DNA from: G963668435 sp963668435
GTDB lineage: Bacteria; Latescibacterota; Latescibacteria; Latescibacterales; Latescibacteraceae
Length of the DNA stretch: 64,000 bases
Direction: 5' to 3'
Assembly: GCA_963668435.2 (NCBI GenBank)
Contig: CAXXSC010000001.1
Span: forward strand, 620,001-684,000
The translations under genes were made by a program, and so were the position numbers. Shown here one piece after another: positions 27,370 through 36,548 of this stretch. Position 1 is the stretch's first letter, and each line of letters opens with the position of its first letter. Under the pieces are notes generated by a model, which searched no databases, had not been told where the DNA came from, and saw only the letters and a list, made by a program, of their open reading frames with translations.

Positions 27370-27993
27370 TTCATCTTGGGCCATAAGCTGCTGGAGCTCG
27401 TACCGTGCTTCCGCCTCAGATTGGAAAGTTTCATCCAAAAGACCGGCCGCTCCCTCAAGGTAGCCAAGCAGGTCATCCATCACTTCACCAAAGTTCGCCA
27501 CGTTCATGGTGAAATGATGGGGCAGATGTGCTTCTTCCGCTGGATTCATCGGATATCTGAAGGCGTAAGAACCTGGATCGATGTCGTCGATTTCTCGAAC
27601 GACTCTCTCAAACTCATCGAAGGTGCCGATGGCCGTGTCCTTGAAGTCCCATCGCATTGCCCTGAAGATGGACCGCATAGCGGGTAGGAGCCGCCCCAAC
27701 CGGTGGTTGCTGAAGAGTCCAGGAATATTCGGGCATTCTTTCCCGATGAGCCCCATGAGCATCGCTCCGCGATAAACGACCAGCTTCATGTATAGTTCCA
27801 GCGAATGCCGGTATAGATAGAGGACAGGGTATCCATCGTAACAGGCATACGCATCGCCTCTGAATCGAACGGCCAACACTCGTCCAGCTTCTCGGTATCC
27901 AAGCGCGAAGGCGCCGAGATCGCGAATCAGATCACCTGTATAGTTGAAGACCACGTTTCCGGTCGGGCTGGCAATGTTCACAAAGCGTTTCAT
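27364..27993 (-). CDS. Hypothetical protein, possibly HEPN-like
   Basis: I do not recognise this 209-residue protein with certainty. It starts MKRFVNIASPTGNVVFNYTG at an ATG with AGGA upstream; a longer start at 28026 would fall inside the attC-like site. The segment YPVLYLYRHSLELYMKLVVY resembles the helical core of HEPN-type RNases and Abi proteins, and the rest is predicted to be largely helical. It lies 79 bp downstream of the TIR gene on the same strand, with an attC-like site on each side, so it looks like an independent gene cassette rather than part of a fixed operon. A role in phage defence is an inference from the neighbours. Confidence 0.5.
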   Translation of the reverse strand: MKRFVNIASPTGNVVFNYTGDLIRDLGAFALGYREAGRVLAVRFRGDAYACYDGYPVLYLYRHSLELYMKLVVYRGAMLMGLIGKECPNIPGLFSNHRLGRLLPAMRSIFRAMRWDFKDTAIGTFDEFERVVREIDDIDPGSYAFRYPMNPAEEAHLPHHFTMNVANFGEVMDDLLGYLEGAAGLLDETFQSEAEARYELQQLMAQDEA

Positions 27994-28001
27994 CCCTGTA
28001 T

Positions 28002-28078
28002 TCCTAATGCGAGCCAGTGGAGCCAAACGGCAAAATCAGTGGCCGTTTCAGCGAGTCCGCTGCATGTTGTTGTTAAGC
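28002..28078 (-). other. attC-like recombination site after the TIR gene
   Basis: On the minus strand the site starts with GCTTAAC (R'' box, containing the TIR stop codon) and ends near ATTAGGA (R'-like, one mismatch in the invariant core). A perfect central stem AAACGGC/GCCGTTT (28025-28031 and 28042-28048) is extended by an imperfect outer palindrome. Length is about 77 bp. Placement directly after the stop codon supports a cassette boundary. Confidence 0.55.
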
Positions 28079-29011
28079 ACCTTCTCCCTCGATTTCTCGC
28101 TGAAGCTTCCGAACCACTTCCTCTGCTCCCTCGCTCCAATTCACTGCTTTAATGTTGGATAGCCATGGACTGTACTCATATACTTCACGTGCCGTAACCT
28201 CATGCCAGACCGGAAGAAGGACGTTACCTTTCTCAACGATCTCTTTTGTAAATACAGAGTCAAATTCCACTTTGGTCCATCCTTCGTTTCCGATGAAGTT
28301 CTTAGTGACCACAAGGACACACTTCTTGGATTCTTTGATTCCCTTTTCGATAGATTCTCTGAGCTTTGCTCCGACTGGCAAGGAAAACTCGTCGTACCAT
28401 ACTGTAACCAAGTTGGATTGCAGACCTAAGGCAATCGGACGAGCGATGGTCGCCTTGTCCCTTGAGTCGTGGCTGATAAAGGCAAGGGGCTTTTGAAAGT
28501 GCTCCCTCCTCTTCGCGTAAGTCACTCCCCTGAATTGGGGATCGAGCTTATTGTTCTTGATCGATGCCTTTATCTTCGTCTGCTGTTCAGGAGTGAGATC
28601 AATGTCTACATACAGGTATATCCGGCCGCTGAAGTGAAGTTCGTCGTGCCTAATCGGAGAGCAGCCAGGAAATCTGGAGATGACCGCAAAAGGATTCCTG
28701 TCTATCTTCAGTTCCCCTGCTGCATAAAGCTTGGCAGCCGGAAGTATAATGTTTGTGGGTGTAGGCCATCCTTGCGCCCAGAGGCCGTCTAATTTATCTA
28801 TAAGCTCAACGAGTTCATCCAAGGAGTACACTTGGTCTAGGTATAAGGATACGAAAAGAGCCTTAGATGAAAAATCAAGGTGAATCCTTGAAATGACTTC
28901 AATCTCACCACAGTCACGAACAAGAAGCTGAATCGGTGCTTCCATTCTGACCGTATGGCTGAAATCAACCTCGAAATAGTCCCGTACCTTGGGCATATTT
29001 ATCCAACTCAT
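28073..29011 (-). CDS. TIR domain protein, candidate defence NADase
   Basis: The 312-residue protein has an uncharacterised N-terminal half (about residues 1-170, beta-rich) and a C-terminal TIR domain starting at about residue 180 (PLAFISHDSRDKATIARPIA). The domain includes VWYDEFSLPVGAKLRESIEK and GWTKVEFDSVF, where the Glu is the expected NAD-cleaving residue. Bacterial TIR proteins of this kind deplete NAD on phage infection or make cyclic ADP-ribose signals. The N-terminal part may be the sensor. A GTTAAGC box lies 5 bp upstream of the start on the minus strand and an attC-like site follows the stop, so this looks like an integron cassette. Confidence 0.82.
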   Translation of the reverse strand: MSWINMPKVRDYFEVDFSHTVRMEAPIQLLVRDCGEIEVISRIHLDFSSKALFVSLYLDQVYSLDELVELIDKLDGLWAQGWPTPTNIILPAAKLYAAGELKIDRNPFAVISRFPGCSPIRHDELHFSGRIYLYVDIDLTPEQQTKIKASIKNNKLDPQFRGVTYAKRREHFQKPLAFISHDSRDKATIARPIALGLQSNLVTVWYDEFSLPVGAKLRESIEKGIKESKKCVLVVTKNFIGNEGWTKVEFDSVFTKEIVEKGNVLLPVWHEVTAREVYEYSPWLSNIKAVNWSEGAEEVVRKLQREIEGEGA

Positions 29012-29015
29012 TTGT

Positions 29016-29022
29016 GCTTAAC
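29016..29022 (-). other. R'-type core site upstream of the TIR gene
   Basis: The minus strand reads GTTAAGC, matching the GTTRRRY core of integron recombination sites and exactly complementary to the GCTTAAC at the other end of the TIR cassette. No large palindrome is clear beyond it, so it could be the edge of a degraded attC or an attI-like point. Confidence 0.4.
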
Positions 29023-29236
29023 ATCTTATTAAACTGCCACAGAACAATATATAACACCTACAGCCAAAAACAACTGTTTCTGACGCACCTCACCCCGCCC
29101 CTCAAAATCCCTGATTTTTCAGGGATTTTTTATTCCCGTTTCCAACAGGTTTTTGACGCATACGAATATCTTTGGTATGCTATACAATAATATATGCTCT
29201 TTTCAAACATGCAAGATTTTTTATGGAGGTAAAACC

Positions 29237-29560
29237 ATGTGGAATATATCTGATAGGGAACAACTTGATAAAATACCCCGGTTGTTTAAAACCGAGAACA
29301 TCCCGACAGAAGACAATCTGATATACCTTCACTTCTTTCTCGGCGGCTGCGACTGGTTTATCGCCGAGTATGACGGTGAGGACACATTCTTTGGATTCGC
29401 GATACTCAACAGCGATTACGAAATGGCCGAATGGGGATATATCAGCTTTGCCGAACTCAAATCAATCCGCATCCACGGCCTTGAAATTGACTGCGAAACT
29501 GATTGGACACCGAAACCCGCCCGCGACATCGACCTCATCAGACGCTGTAATGCCCTCTGA
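29237..29560 (+). CDS. DUF2958 domain protein
   Basis: The 107-residue protein starts MWNISDREQLDKIPRLFKTE behind a GGAGG site and shows the DUF2958 pattern: KIPRLFKTENIPTEDNL, a Trp-Phe-x-x-Glu-Tyr core (WFIAEYDGEDTFFGFAI), WGYISFAELKSI and a final DWTPKPARDI. The family is typical of plasmids and integrative elements, usually near DUF932 and replication genes; its function is unknown. ATG 29237 is preferred to the one at 29153. A 7-bp hairpin (29604-29622) without a T-run follows. The intergenic stretch up to 29754 has no other gene. Confidence 0.8.
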   Translation: MWNISDREQLDKIPRLFKTENIPTEDNLIYLHFFLGGCDWFIAEYDGEDTFFGFAILNSDYEMAEWGYISFAELKSIRIHGLEIDCETDWTPKPARDIDLIRRCNAL

Positions 29561-29754
29561 ATAACCGCTTCATGCCTTCCACATCCATTGTAGCAAGGGA
29601 ACCCGCCTTTCCTATAAAGGCGATGGACAGCCCTGCGCGTTCGCTGCCTGCCCACACCCTGACAGGAGGCAACAGCCCTCTGCCAGACACTGGCTGAGAA
29701 GTCGATCAGGCGGTTTGGCTCTCGGTTAAGAACACCGCCATCGAAGGAAACGAT

Positions 29755-30201
29755 ATGTCGAAAAACAAACTCGTTGTCGGCGACGCGATCTGGGCCGACA
29801 TGATCCCGGACTGGCTCCTGGAGGAAATCAAGACAGAGCGGATTGTGTATGGCCTGGCGGGAATCGCCAATCCCGACACACCCAAAGTCGGGGATGCGGA
29901 AATTGCCGCTTACCTCATGACCGCCTCGATGCGAGCGCCCATCCCCCATGAATACGCTGTAATCTACATTTTCCTCGCCGCCCGGCTGATGAAAAAACGG
30001 GGGAGAGTAGTGCTCGATTTCATGGAAGAAAAATTGGAGAAGGGATTGACTCAGTGTGAGGAACAGAAGCTTCAGAATCTCAGGAACGATATCTATCACA
30101 AGCGGGGAGGGGACATTGACACACCGCTACTCAATGCGATGAGGACGTTCAAACAGGAAATCGACAGTAAAGCGGACAATCCGCAATTGTCGCTCTTTTG
30201 A
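29755..30201 (+). CDS. Hypothetical protein with C-terminal clamp-binding-like motif
   Basis: This 148-residue protein has no family I recognise. It is largely helical with an acidic C-terminal half, and it ends DNPQLSLF, which matches the QLxLF consensus by which polymerases, MutS and mobile-element proteins bind the DNA sliding clamp (DnaN). The gene sits between the DUF2958 and DUF932 genes, 15 bp before the latter, so it belongs to the same mobile-element module. An accessory role in element replication or DNA processing is an inference from the motif and neighbours. Confidence 0.6.
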   Translation: MSKNKLVVGDAIWADMIPDWLLEEIKTERIVYGLAGIANPDTPKVGDAEIAAYLMTASMRAPIPHEYAVIYIFLAARLMKKRGRVVLDFMEEKLEKGLTQCEEQKLQNLRNDIYHKRGGDIDTPLLNAMRTFKQEIDSKADNPQLSLF

Positions 30202-30216
30202 AAGGAGAAATGATAC

Positions 30217-30819
30217 ATGAATGGTTTGATGGTTCACACAAGGGGAGGCCAGACCGTCACGCGAGACGAGCTTGAGACGATACAGGTGCCCGAGGCCACT
30301 GACAGCTATCAGCCGGTTTCTCATTTTGAGCTGGCAAACACGCTTGCGACCATTGGTCAGGACTTGCTGCGAGGCTATACCCTGAAAACGGAACAATACG
30401 GACTGGCCCGTCAGGGACAGCAGATGTTTGCCGTTCAGACCTACTCACGGGATAATTCCGAGATGGGGCTGTCAATCGGTTTTCGCAACAGTTACGACAA
30501 GTCCATGGCCATCGGGATCGCAATCGGGGCCAGTGTGTTTGTCTGCGATAACCTGGCACTCACCGGCGAAATTACGGTTCTCAAAAAGCATACGGCCAAT
30601 GTATGGACCGCGCTTGAGGAAACGGTGATAACCGTACTCTACCGCTCTCAACACAATTTCGACCGGATATGCGAAGATGCTGAGGGCTTAAAACGCCGGG
30701 AGCTGGGGAATGATGAGGCGTTCAGGACGATGGGGCTGCTTTTCGGCAAAAGTATTATCTCGCCCCGGCAGTTGCCGGTGCTCAAAAAGCAGTGGCTGAA
30801 TCCAGTAGTGTCCGGTTAG
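30217..30819 (+). pseudogene. DUF932 family protein, 3' end cut by an IS4-family element
   Basis: The 200-residue frame shows the DUF932 (phage/plasmid-like TIGR03299) core: FAVQTYSRDN, LSIGFRNSYDKSMAIGIAIG and SVFVCDNLALTGEI. The last four residues and the stop come from the end of the insertion sequence that begins at 30802, so the native C-terminus is lost. Full DUF932 proteins are usually longer by several tens of residues. A strong AAAGGAG site precedes ATG 30217. DUF932 genes sit on plasmids and ICEs; the function is not established. Confidence 0.72.
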
Positions 30820-32091
30820 GTTTTAGCGAATAGATGCTGTTTATTGCTCCTTTGCTCTTGTTGAGCATCATCGAAAAAGCCTCGAGCTTCGTTTTGGATA
30901 TTAATTCGTAATTCTCGGGCTCTTTTGATAGAGACTTTTTCATTATATTCTTCATGACAATAAATTGCTAACAGGAGGTAAGTAATAAGCCCGGCAAGCA
31001 TTTGGACCTTCAAGCCATATTCACTGCGCGCGATGATATGATAGACTTTCAGATGCCGTTTCCACCAGGCAAAGAATCGTTCAATATCCCAGCGCAGCCT
31101 GAATGCAGCGGCGATTTGTTCCGCCGAGAGGTCGAAGCGGTCAGTTGCGATCCAGTACTCCTGGTTCAAGATGCGGTAAGCGACAACCCTGACTTCACGT
31201 TCCGTCTGGTTAATGGCATCAATACCAAGCAGTACAGTAGCATCATAGAAGATCATGCTATCCGTGTCGATGTCATGGGTTTGCAGAACTGTTTTTCGGG
31301 CATTGGCCTTAATACGGCAAATAAAATGCTTTTTATCCTTTTGCCAGCGGTCAAAGCCCTCGTGTGTCAGGTAACCTCGGTCCATGATTCCGGTTTGTCC
31401 CGGCTTGAGTATCTGATCGACATAGAGACGCTCATTGCTGTTGCCCTCTGCCAGAAAGAGTTTTTCCGGTATGCCATAGTTGAGATCGAAGCCGAGATGC
31501 ACCTTTGCCTTGTTCTTGGTGGCCGTGTATTCCGCCCAATGCATGGAAAGAACCGCATCGACAAGCGAACCATCGATGGCAACGAGATCACCGTACTCCG
31601 TATGTTTCGCCGGTAATGTATTCGCCGCCTGAGCATGAAGCTCGGTAAAAACATGGAGCAATTGCTCAAGACCGCGACTGTTTATAGCTTCAAAAAAACT
31701 GCTCTTCTTGATGCCGTTTTTCGGCGCGATAACTTCACGTGCAAACGTATCTTGTTCAAGAACTTGCAGTAAGTGGCGGCCCGACTTGAACTCATTGAGA
31801 TGGAAATATATCAAGCCATCGAGCTGTTCTTCAAAACTCATTTGCAATGGTCTGTTACCTCGTGATTTCAGATCAGGTGTGGCCGCAAGAGCTGTGCATA
31901 ATGGCTGCCTAAATCGTTTGTACGAGCGTAGCGCGCGTTTTTTGATTCGTTTGTTCTTAAGCGGTAACATCTTCGCAAAACCCTTGTCAATTAAGGTTTT
32001 TGCGAAATTGTATCGCCTTATGCTAATGTTGATATGTCAAGCTCTTTTTCGTTTTAAAACTGTAAGCTAATTTCTAACCGGACACTACTGG
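30802..32091 (-). mobile_element. IS4-family insertion sequence
   Basis: An 18-bp perfect terminal inverted repeat (ccagtagtgtccggttag at 30802-30819, its complement at 32074-32091) bounds a single transposase gene. It interrupts the DUF932 gene on the left and abuts the region upstream of the Gabija pair on the right. The outermost bases of the repeat could include part of a target duplication, which I could not resolve. Confidence 0.85.
30816..31970 (-). CDS. IS4-family DDE transposase
   Basis: The 384-residue transposase has an N-terminal DUF4372-like helical region (RPLQMSFEEQLDGLIYFHL) and a DDE catalytic core: first Asp in LVAIDGSLVDAV, second Asp in GIMDRGYLTHEG, and the YREK-type signature FRLRWDIERFFAWWKRHL carrying the Glu. 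It appears complete and probably active or recently active. The stop codon lies inside the left terminal repeat. Confidence 0.92.
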   Translation of the reverse strand: MLPLKNKRIKKRALRSYKRFRQPLCTALAATPDLKSRGNRPLQMSFEEQLDGLIYFHLNEFKSGRHLLQVLEQDTFAREVIAPKNGIKKSSFFEAINSRGLEQLLHVFTELHAQAANTLPAKHTEYGDLVAIDGSLVDAVLSMHWAEYTATKNKAKVHLGFDLNYGIPEKLFLAEGNSNERLYVDQILKPGQTGIMDRGYLTHEGFDRWQKDKKHFICRIKANARKTVLQTHDIDTDSMIFYDATVLLGIDAINQTEREVRVVAYRILNQEYWIATDRFDLSAEQIAAAFRLRWDIERFFAWWKRHLKVYHIIARSEYGLKVQMLAGLITYLLLAIYCHEEYNEKVSIKRARELRINIQNEARGFFDDAQQEQRSNKQHLFAKT

Positions 32092-32267
32092 AAATGAACG
32101 GTGGTTTTTTATTGTTTAATCAATATTGTAATAAATTTCTTGCATGTATCATTAAGATAGATTTATTTGCATTTAAATACAATTGTGTTGATTACGAAAT
32201 GATTAATCTATTAAATGGTTTTATGCCATTTTTATGATAATGTCATAGATGTAAAGGATCGTTGGAT

Positions 32268-34529
32268 ATGAAAATTAAATATATAGAAATCCAAAACTTT
32301 CGAAAACTAGTATCTTGCCATGTTGACTTTTCTGAAAAAGAAACTATTTTCGTTGGAGCTAATAATAGCGGTAAAACATCTGCTATGGATGCCTTGATGG
32401 TGTTTCTCAAGAAATCAAGACACAAAATTGCTACAACTGATTTTACACTATCTAATTGGCTAGGAATCAATCAAATTGCATTAGGTTGGATTCAGAACCA
32501 GAATCCTGAAGACTTAAACCTGAGTTCTGATGCTTGGTATCCACTTGTGCCTTCTATAGATGTCTGGCTTAAAGTTAAAGATAATGAGGTTCATTATGTC
32601 AGTCACATAATCCCAACACTAGACTGGAGTGGTGGCAACCTTGGTGTTCGGTTTATATTTGAGCCCAATAATGTTGAGGAACTCTATAAAGCCTACAAAT
32701 TGTCTTTTGAGGCGGCAAAAAGGATAAGTGAATCAAGGAGTAGCGAGAATTCATTGACGCTATGGCCAAAATCAATGCGAGATTTTCTAGATAAGGAATT
32801 GCATAAGCATTTTACTGTTAAGTCATATATTCTTGATCCTTCAAAATGTAGAGAAGAAAAACCTCAGGAACTTCCTGAAAACTCAGAATCTATCGGTGGT
32901 GATCCATTCGACGGTCTGATTAAAATTGATATTATCAGGGCACAAAGAGGCTTTTCCGATCCAAATTCAGAAGAAGGCGGGAACCACAGTGACAGAAGGC
33001 TTTCTACTCAACTAAGAAGATATTTTGAAAAACATTTAAATCCCTCTGAACTTCCAGAAACAGATGATCTTGATGCTTTGGAAGCTATAGAAGGTGCCCG
33101 AACCGCTTTTGACGAGAGGTTAAAGGAATCTTTCAAAGCTTCTATTGGTGAACTGGAGGGTTTGAACTATCCTGGGTTTAGTGATCCTATAATACAAATA
33201 TCAAGCAAAGTAAATCCACTTGAAGGACTTAATCATGATGCCGCAATTCAGTTTAATGTATTACGAGATGACGTCAACAACGATGATATGTCTTTTTGTC
33301 TTCCTGAGACGTATAACGGCTTAGGTTATCAAAATCTTATATCAATGATTTTTAATCTGATAAGCTTTCGTGATGACTGGATGCGGGTTGGTAAGGCAGG
33401 TAAGAGAGCTGAATCAAGTGAAGGTTATATTGAACCCCTACATATAGTCTTGATCGAAGAGCCGGAAGCGCACCTCCACGCTCAAGTGCAGCAAGTTTTT
33501 ACCAAAAAAGCCTATGATGTTTTGAGAAATAATGTTGGCCTTGGTGATGATGACCAGTATTCTACTCAATTGGTTATTAGTACGCATTCCAGCTACATTG
33601 CTCATGAAATTGATTTTGCTAGTTTACGGTATTTCAAAAGAAATCCTGCTACCTGTAAAGATGTTGTTCCCTGTGCAGAGGTTGTGAACCTTTCAAACAC
33701 ATTTGGGGATAATTCTGATACAGCCAAATTTGCCACACGCTACCTTAAAACAACCCATTGTGACCTTTTTTTTGCTGATGCAGTAATATTGCTTGAAGGT
33801 CCTGCTGAACGAATGCTCGTACCGCACTTTATCAAAAACAAATTCCCTGATTTGGATCGTAGTTATATATCATTTTTGGAAATAGGCGGAAGTCATGCGC
33901 ATCGTCTCAAACCCTTAATAGAAACACTGGGATTATTAACGTTTGTGATAACTGATTTAGACTCTATCGAAGAAATGACAGAAAAAGACAAAAATGGAAG
34001 AGACCGAAGAAAAAATAAAAAAGTTTTACCAGCCAAAGAAAAGGAATACAAAACAAGTAATGATACAATTACGAAATGGGTACCAGAGAAAACGGTATTA
34101 GATGATATTTTAAGTGTCAGCCTTGACGATAAAGTGAAGGATGGATTTGTAAGAGTTGCATACCAATATGAAATCCAACTGAAATATTCAGATAATGATG
34201 TTAAAGCAATTCCTTATACCTTTGAAGACGCTTTGGTTTTAAGTAATATTGATATATTTAAGAATAAAACTTCATCTAAAGGTCTAATTAAAAAAATGGC
34301 AGATGCTGTCAATAAGCCAACCATTTCTGAAGCTTGTCAAGCAATGTTTGATGCTCTTAGTGAAAATAGCAAGAAAGCTGAAATGGCACTGGAGTTACTC
34401 TTTACTACAGAACCAAGCGAACTTGAGCCCCCACAATATATTGCCGAAGGTTTAGAGTGGCTTAAAGCTCAGTTGACAAGCAAGCATCAAGATTATTTAA
34501 TTCAAAATGAAACTGAAGGAGGTGAATGA
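32268..34529 (+). CDS. gajA: Gabija GajA-like OLD-family nuclease (ATPase-TOPRIM)
   Basis: The 753-residue protein has an N-terminal SMC-like ATPase with Walker A GANNSGKTS (about residue 30), Walker B VLIEEPEAHLHAQVQQ and a switch His in ISTHSSYI, then a C-terminal TOPRIM nuclease domain with the Glu in ILLEGPAERML and the Asp pair in FVITDLDSIEE. It is followed, with a 4-bp overlap, by a UvrD-like helicase gene, the class 2 OLD/Gabija arrangement. GajA is an ATP/NTP-sensing DNA nickase acting against phage. It is longer than the well-studied 578-residue GajA, with the extra length mostly in the ATPase part and after the TOPRIM. ATG 32268 is preferred to TTG 32262. The region is visibly AT-rich, unlike core genes, which supports horizontal acquisition. 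Confidence 0.85.
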   Translation: MKIKYIEIQNFRKLVSCHVDFSEKETIFVGANNSGKTSAMDALMVFLKKSRHKIATTDFTLSNWLGINQIALGWIQNQNPEDLNLSSDAWYPLVPSIDVWLKVKDNEVHYVSHIIPTLDWSGGNLGVRFIFEPNNVEELYKAYKLSFEAAKRISESRSSENSLTLWPKSMRDFLDKELHKHFTVKSYILDPSKCREEKPQELPENSESIGGDPFDGLIKIDIIRAQRGFSDPNSEEGGNHSDRRLSTQLRRYFEKHLNPSELPETDDLDALEAIEGARTAFDERLKESFKASIGELEGLNYPGFSDPIIQISSKVNPLEGLNHDAAIQFNVLRDDVNNDDMSFCLPETYNGLGYQNLISMIFNLISFRDDWMRVGKAGKRAESSEGYIEPLHIVLIEEPEAHLHAQVQQVFTKKAYDVLRNNVGLGDDDQYSTQLVISTHSSYIAHEIDFASLRYFKRNPATCKDVVPCAEVVNLSNTFGDNSDTAKFATRYLKTTHCDLFFADAVILLEGPAERMLVPHFIKNKFPDLDRSYISFLEIGGSHAHRLKPLIETLGLLTFVITDLDSIEEMTEKDKNGRDRRKNKKVLPAKEKEYKTSNDTITKWVPEKTVLDDILSVSLDDKVKDGFVRVAYQYEIQLKYSDNDVKAIPYTFEDALVLSNIDIFKNKTSSKGLIKKMADAVNKPTISEACQAMFDALSENSKKAEMALELLFTTEPSELEPPQYIAEGLEWLKAQLTSKHQDYLIQNETEGGE

Positions 34530-36409
34530 TGAATGAAAATACCACATCCCTTTCTATTGATGATGAGATTTACAATTGTATGAACCTTGATGATCCCAAG
34601 AGCTTTTTTCTCTTTGCCGGTGCAGGTTCCGGAAAAACAAGAAGCCTTGTGGAGGTTTTAAAAAGATTTCGAGAAGAAAACATTATCCGATTGCGACGAA
34701 ATGCACAAAAAGTAGCAATAATCACATATACCAATGCAGCATGCGACGAGATTAAAAGTCGTCTTGAATTTGATACCGCTTTTCATGTTTCCACCATTCA
34801 CAGTTTTGCATGGGAATTAATAAATCCATATACAAATGACATGAGAAGTTGGTTGGAGAATTCGCTGAAAGCCGAAATTGATGACCTTAGCGAAAAGCAA
34901 AGTAAAGCCAAAAACCAAAACACAAAAGCCTACATCGACAGGGCAAGTAAAATTGAAAAGAAAACAGAGAGGTTAGGACTTCTGTCAGGAATAAAAAAAT
35001 TTACCTATAATCCCAATGGCGACAACACTAGTCAGGATTCCTTAAGTCATTCAGAAGTAATCAATATTGCTGCTGATTTTATTAAAAACAAACCTCTTAT
35101 GCAGAGCATTCTTGTGCGCAAGTTTCCCATCCTGCTCATTGATGAAAGTCAGGATACTAATAAAGAATTGGTTGATGCTTTCTTTGATGTGCAAAATGTG
35201 CAATCATCTAATTTTACCCTCGGGTTGTTTGGTGATACTATGCAGCGTATTTACATGGATGGAAAAAAAGATTTGGGTAATAATATTCCTGATACATGGG
35301 CAAAACCGTCAAAAGAAATCAATTATAGATGCCCGAAGCGAATCATTACACTGATAAACAAAATTCGGTCTGGTGCTGATGACCAGTCACAAACGGCTTA
35401 CAAGGATGCGGATGGTATTGTCCGTTTATTTATTGTGAATAATTCTGACTCAATTGATTTTACTATTATTGAATCTGAAGTGGTTTCCCAGATGGCAGAC
35501 GTGACCAACGACCAAAGTTGGAGTAGTTCTCAAGCAAATGTGAAAATTCTGACTTTGGAACATCACATGGCGGCTAAGCGTGGTGGATTTTCAAATTTCT
35601 TTGATCCTTTATATGCCGTAAATAATATGAAAACCGGCATACTTGATGGTACGTTACCAGGTATTTCTTTATTCGCTAAAAAAATTCTTCCTTTGATAAA
35701 AGCTAAACAAGCTGACGATCAATTTGCAGTATCCAGAATTGTGAGAAAAGAGGAATCTCCCCTCATAAAGAAGGATATTTTGAAAAATAGTCCTAATTCT
35801 ATTGATGTTTTAAGAAAAGCTAATGATGCGGTTGAAAAATTGTGTGCTCTGTGGGACGATGCTGATCCATCTCTTGAAGATGTATTAAAAGTAGTACATT
35901 ACAATGGATTATTTCAAATTCCTGACACATTGATTCCTATTGCTAAACGATTAACAGCTACTCATGAATTACCATTGGATGAAAGTGATGATGAATCAGA
36001 AAAAGATATTGTTATTGATGCTTGGGATGAAGCTCTTAAATGCTCTTTTAGCCAGTTTGAAGAATATGTGCGTTATATATCTGATGAATCTAAATTTGCT
36101 ACCCATCAAGGAATAAAGGGGCGAGAATTTCCTCGTGTTATGGTCATTTTGGACGATGAAAATGCGCGTGGATTTCTATTTAATTACGAGAAATTGTTTG
36201 GAGCAAAAGAGCTTTCACAAACGGACATCAAAAATCAGGAAGAAGGAAAAGAAACCAGCATTGAACGTACTCGCAGGCTTTTTTATGTTACATGTAGCCG
36301 AGCTGAAAAAAGTTTGGCAATAGTAATTTATTCTATAGAGCCAGAAAAAGTGAAACAATTTGTTCTTTCCCAAGAGTGGTTTTTCGAAGATGAGATAATT
36401 ATGATGTGA
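34526..36409 (+). CDS. gajB: Gabija GajB-like UvrD/Rep-family helicase
   Basis: The 627-residue protein is a superfamily 1A helicase: Walker A FLFAGAGSGKTRSL, Walker B ILLIDESQDTNKEL, motif III GLFGDTMQRIY, motif IV INYRCPKRI, motif V HQGIKGREFPRVMV and motif VI RRLFYVTCSRAEKS. Paired with a GajA-type nuclease by a 4-bp gene overlap, it should sense DNA ends produced during phage replication and activate GajA. It is larger than the 494-residue reference GajB. The Q-motif region is atypical. Low GC content matches gajA. Confidence 0.85.
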   Translation: MMNENTTSLSIDDEIYNCMNLDDPKSFFLFAGAGSGKTRSLVEVLKRFREENIIRLRRNAQKVAIITYTNAACDEIKSRLEFDTAFHVSTIHSFAWELINPYTNDMRSWLENSLKAEIDDLSEKQSKAKNQNTKAYIDRASKIEKKTERLGLLSGIKKFTYNPNGDNTSQDSLSHSEVINIAADFIKNKPLMQSILVRKFPILLIDESQDTNKELVDAFFDVQNVQSSNFTLGLFGDTMQRIYMDGKKDLGNNIPDTWAKPSKEINYRCPKRIITLINKIRSGADDQSQTAYKDADGIVRLFIVNNSDSIDFTIIESEVVSQMADVTNDQSWSSSQANVKILTLEHHMAAKRGGFSNFFDPLYAVNNMKTGILDGTLPGISLFAKKILPLIKAKQADDQFAVSRIVRKEESPLIKKDILKNSPNSIDVLRKANDAVEKLCALWDDADPSLEDVLKVVHYNGLFQIPDTLIPIAKRLTATHELPLDESDDESEKDIVIDAWDEALKCSFSQFEEYVRYISDESKFATHQGIKGREFPRVMVILDDENARGFLFNYEKLFGAKELSQTDIKNQEEGKETSIERTRRLFYVTCSRAEKSLAIVIYSIEPEKVKQFVLSQEWFFEDEIIMM

Positions 36410-36548
36410 ATAGAATGTCTTCTTTTTTTTAAAATTATAGTGCCTACTGTTAATCCTTAAGTAAACTTATTAGTTATATCTTTTCTTTCTATTATGAATA
36501 AGTTTCTAAACAGATACCTCCCAAAAAAGTTTATACACGGAAGAAATA

